From positions 23,456,685 through 23,520,684 of the forward strand of contig CP141140.1 in assembly GCA_035235625.1 (NCBI GenBank): a stretch of DNA of 64,000 bases, given 5' to 3'. Position 1 is the first letter of the stretch. Every line of letters starts with the position of its first letter. The translations under genes and the position numbers were made by a program. The DNA comes from Saururus chinensis. Lineage: Eukaryota; Streptophyta; Magnoliopsida; Piperales; Saururaceae. Shown here in pieces: positions 60,601 through 64,000 of this stretch. The notes beneath the pieces were generated by a model. It saw nothing but the letters and a program-made list of their open reading frames with translations, searched no databases and had not been told where the DNA came from.

Positions 60601-62179
60601 TTGGAAGTCTTTCGATCACTCTTATGTAAAGTTATGCTTGTATGTGGATGATATATTACTGTTTAGTGATAATGTGGATCATATCAATAAGGTTAAGGGC
60701 TCCTTAATGAGAATTTTGATATGAATGATTTAGGTCTTGCAAAGGTTATATTGGGCTTGAAGATTGATAGGACTTCTTAAGGAATAGTTGTGAGTCAATC
60801 ACACTATGTGGAGAAAATTCTAAAGAAGTATGAATACTTCGATAGAAAACCTGTCAATACGCCATATGATACAAGTGTAAGACTTAAGAAAAATTGTGGG
60901 GAAAGTGTATCACAACTTAGATATTCACAGCTAATAGGAAGTTTGAGTTATTTGGTTAACTGCAGTAGACCAGATATATCCTATGTTGTGGGAAGACTAA
61001 GTAGATATACTAAGAGCCCTAATGAATCTCATTGGACTGCCATTGAGAGAGTTTTCAGGTATCTGAAGGGAAGTGTAAACCACGGTTTACATTATTCCGG
61101 ATTCCCTGTTGTATTAGAAGGATACAGTGATGCAAATTGGATATCAGATTCTGATGAAACCAAGGCTACTAGTGGTTATGTGTTTACACTATGTGGTGGG
61201 GCGGTTGCATGGAAATCTTCTAAACAAACAGTGATAACAAGGTCTACCATGGATGCGGAGTTGGTAGCTCTTGATAAAACTGGTGGAATGGAGGAATGAC
61301 TTAGGGATCTTTTGATAGATATACCCTAGTTGAATAAGCCAATTCCTAGAATATTGATTCACTGTGATAGCCAATCAGCTCTTGATAAGGTTAAGAGTAA
61401 GAATCATAATAAGAGGTCCTCCAGGCACATTGAACTAAGGTATAAAATCTTGCACAAGTTGACTACCTCAAGAGTCATTACCTTAAGTTTTATATGATCA
61501 GCAGAGAATTTGGCTGATTCGTTTACAAAAGGGTTGTCAGTAGGGCAAATCCTTAACTCATCTAGGGGAATGGGGCTAAAAGTCTATGATTAAGTTATCA
61601 TTAGTAGCAACCCAATCTCTCTGCGTGGAGATCCCACTATGAAGATTCAATGGGTAAAAACAAGCTGATGCGTGACTTGGAGAGAGCACTATTAAAATTA
61701 GTATGCCCATTCCTGTGTTATGATGAGAGTGCTCTTAATGCATATGGAACAGGTTGACGAAAGTCTTAATGCAATTAAGACTTATATAGCAGGGAATTGT
61801 TATGCATATTACCCTTGGAGACTGTCACCTATATGAGTGCCACTGAGGTCGAAGTTAAAGAGAACGAGGGCTTGTTCTCTAATGTGCAACTCATGAAAAG
61901 ATACAAGGCACATGACCGTAAAGCGCTACCCCGAATGATCTCAAAAAGGGAGTTATTATAAGTGTTAGGTTTGTCAAAGCTTTTGCTTTAAGGTTCAAGT
62001 TCAAGACTTAGTTTACTTCGAACTTGTGAGAGTGGTGGCTTACCAAACTAGGTGCAGGTTCAAACCCGCAAGGTACCTATCGCCGAAAACTTGGAGTACT
62101 ATTGCTCAGTATTTTTTTAAATATGTCTTATTAAAAATTTGTGTTTGTGGATGTGTTTTATATCATGTCATGGTGGGGT
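57608..62179 (+). other. Copia fossil internal region (gag-PR-IN-RT-RH)
   Basis: The gag part (about 57640-58500) shows a UBN2-type N-terminus (KKFDGKNFMRWQTKMKFWL) and a CCHC zinc knuckle (CWVCGKLGHFANKC). A protease-like WVDTGAT lies near 58608. The integrase zinc-binding region is near 59010-59140 (WHMRLGH...CEVCVQAK), with core pieces to about 59700. Reverse transcriptase spans about 60080-60780 (HQMDVKTAFLNGELEEEIYM), and RNase H lies near 61090-61500. The last 600 bp before the 3' LTR are non-coding. The coding part is broken. Confidence 0.9.
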
Positions 62180-62741
62180 TGCTGGTTTTGACGTGATATA
62201 AAAACAGAAACCGGGCGCCATTTTGTTTGACTTTTCTTGTGTTGAGCCGATCAATCGCCCCGTTCGAACGGTTGCTGCCCCGATCGAATGGCTTAACGGA
62301 TTTCTGAAAAAAGAATAGTTGCGATGATTTATACGATGGGTGATTATAAACTTAGCTGTTTCCGTTTCGTAGGATATGATTATGATCACAGACCGACGGG
62401 AAAAACAAAGAGCACAGAACAGACAGAAAACAGAGAGCGCTCCTTTCATTTTCATCGGTGCTTTCTCTGGTTCTCTGAGAGGAAAATTTTGGAAAACCAC
62501 TCCCTCTATTCTCTCTGATTTTCTGAGTTCTTCACTGAGCAATAGAGTCTACCCCGATTGAGATCCTGCCTGTTTGAGTGGAAGTGCACCTTCAAACGGG
62601 CTGTGTGGTTTGTTGTATCTCAGAAACGGAACACTCTGGAACGCCTGTGCACAGAGGGCGGCATATTTGTTTCAAGGATAGCGTGTAAAGCGCCTCGAAC
62701 CGGGTTCATTAATTTCTCTTTTCTATGGTATTAAATTTATT

Positions 62742-62800
<59 letters not shown>

Positions 62801-62882
62801 GAATATATGTGTGTGTGATGATTTGCATGTTAATTGTAATTTGTATTCAATCTGCAATCTATATTTTGTTGTAACCCCAACA
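62180..62882 (+). repeat. Copia fossil 3' LTR
   Basis: A 703-bp LTR opening TGCTGGTTTTGACG and closing GTAACCCCAACA. It is preceded by a CATGGTGGGG purine stretch and contains an (AT)n run at about 62743-62796 that is much longer than in the 5' LTR. Confidence 0.93.
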
Positions 62883-62887
62883 ATAAT

Positions 62888-63640
62888 GGAATTTGAAAGT
62901 GCTCCTCTAGTGGAAAGGCTTCAAGAAAAGCCTCTCCAAACATTGGAGCTTGATTTACGAGAGTCTAGCGAGATAGAAAGGGAGACCTGAAACTCTAAAT
63001 TGATAATAACTTATAGGGAAAAAATCAACCATCGTACCTAAAATGAAGGCAACTGCTTACAAGCTAAAAAATCACATATTTCAGAGAATCAGATGTGGGG
63101 AAATTCTGGTAGTGAGAAATATAAAATAAGAAGTGGGGAAGTGAGAAACTCTTTTTTTTTTTCACTTCTGCTCTGTTTTTAGCTTTCTTTCCCTCCAGGA
63201 ATGTGTTCCACAAATGTCAGTGATCTTGCATTCCTCCTCAAATTGCTCTGTGATCATATTCCACACAAATTGCTATGACATACCACAAATGTCAGTGATC
63301 ATATTCTACACAATTTTAGTGATCATACAAATGTCATTGCCAAAAAGTCAAATATAACAGGCATAAAGGTCAAGACAATAGTGTATTTCAAAAAGTAACA
63401 GTAAAGGCTCTTAACATGCATATATCAAGTAAAACAGAAGGGCATGAGAACCCATATCAATCATAAATAAGAATGTTGTATACTATTTAAATTACTTAAG
63501 GAACCTTTGACATGGTCCGTCAGCTTAGGACCATGGCTAGCCAAATAGTAAAAGTACTTCTATATAATGTGTCTATATGCATAACTGCCCACCTGATAAT
63601 GTAAGCTTGTCATGCATTAACCACTCAAAGAGGCAATAAT
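62888..63640. other. Resumed NACA-unit flank and unassigned DNA
   Basis: Positions 62888-62960 continue the interrupted second NACA unit ('gctcctctagtggaaaggct'). Near 63160-63215 there is a further partial match to 55853-55905 ('ttagctttctttccctcca'). The rest holds short 'ccacaaatgtcagtgatc' repeats (63211, 63280) and no gene. Confidence 0.5.
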
Positions 63641-63649
63641 GCTTGATCA

Positions 63650-64000
63650 AAAATATCTGAATTAAAAAATATTTTGGGCAAAAGAAATGATCTTCATATA
63701 AATTAACCGCATTAAAAGTACTAGAAATGGATAGGACAAATCGAGCACATAAACATTGTCACCAATCTGCTTCCAAATTTAAAAAGGCCCATGTATTTGT
63801 TGTGCAAGCTTGGAGTAATGGCCAATAGAAAGTCGCATCTTTTTGAGGTAAACCATAACCAAATCCCCAACAGAGATTGACTTTAGGGGATTTGACTTTG
63901 GCCAAATGGATTGATTAGCTTGACTTTAATAGTATGCAATGGTGTCTAACAATTTCTTGTGGACTTTATGATGAATAGAAGTAAGATTAGAAAAAACGCT
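63650..64000 (-). mobile_element. Gypsy-type LTR-retrotransposon fragment, continues past the window
   Basis: Minus-strand translation near 63990-63690 resembles the stretch after the integrase core of plant Gypsy polyproteins, with words like MRLSIGHYSKLAQ..GPFK, FGSRLVTM and STFNAVNLYE. Only this C-terminal piece is in the window, and it is degraded. Confidence 0.55.

Larger units (their letters stand above)
56920..62882 (+). mobile_element. Copia LTR-retrotransposon fossil, structurally complete
   Basis: A 5,963-bp Copia-type element has two LTRs (56920-57607 and 62180-62882) and perfect ATAAT flanks (56915-56919 and 62883-62887). The domain order gag, protease, integrase, reverse transcriptase, RNase H is diagnostic of Copia. 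Coding is interrupted at roughly five to seven places, so it is broken. The LTRs differ by scattered substitutions, one small indel and a longer AT microsatellite in the 3' copy, suggesting moderate age. It inserted into the second NACA pseudogene unit after that unit had been duplicated. Confidence 0.95.

Overview
The window looks like a transposon-rich, AT-rich intergenic stretch of a flowering-plant nuclear genome. The evidence is GT-AG introns, plant-type element families (Copia and Gypsy LTR fossils, Mutator-like, CACTA, hAT and Stowaway-like elements), and three plant host gene families: LURP-one-related (LOR), FAR1-related (FRS) and nascent-polypeptide-associated complex alpha (NACA). 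The species cannot be named from the sequence. Only one host gene looks possibly functional, the three-exon LOR gene at 24.4-25.5 kb. The FRS and NACA loci are decayed.

Layout. 1-12 kb: a cluster of solo-LTR fossils. Four have direct flanking repeats, and one lies inside another. 12.8-13.5 kb: a 358-bp tandem duplication. 15.4-17.5 kb: an old Copia remnant. 17.5-23.4 kb: an LTR-like stretch interrupted by a complete non-autonomous CACTA element (19243-23176, TAC duplication). That element carries five pyrimidine-rich blocks and a GC-rich, possibly captured, gene fragment. 23.4-23.9 kb: an hAT MITE and a loose CACTA-type end. 24.3-25.5 kb: the LOR gene. 26306-37290: an 11-kb Mutator-like element (MULE) with inverted termini and a perfect 9-bp duplication TTTTCTTAA. 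It has a rightward transposase gene and a leftward Ulp1-like protease gene, both decayed, and five long hairpins between them. 38.7-42 kb: minisatellites, a G-rich tract, an hAT MITE and a Stowaway-like MITE. 42.1-44.7 kb: a Copia fossil with head-to-head LTR-like arms. 44.8-47.4 kb: a 0.9-kb tandem duplication plus an inverted copy. 49.2-51.9 kb: the FRS pseudogene. 52669-54903: a 2.2-kb non-coding MULE of the same family as the large one, with 9-bp duplication TTCTACTAA. 55.3-63 kb: a tandem pair of NACA pseudogene units, the second split by a 6-kb Copia fossil with ATAAT flanks. 63.65 kb to the end: a Gypsy fossil fragment.

The most unusual signal is shared by the two MULEs. A palindromic motif with consensus CGTGTTATCGATAACACG recurs in each intron and spacer I could place in the 11-kb element but not in its recognised exons. 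In the 2.2-kb element it is amplified into an array with a higher-order period of about 285 bp. Together with the five foldback hairpins of about 130 bp between the convergent genes, this suggests an organised cis-acting or small-RNA-producing architecture in this MULE family. The structure is seen in the sequence; the function is inference.
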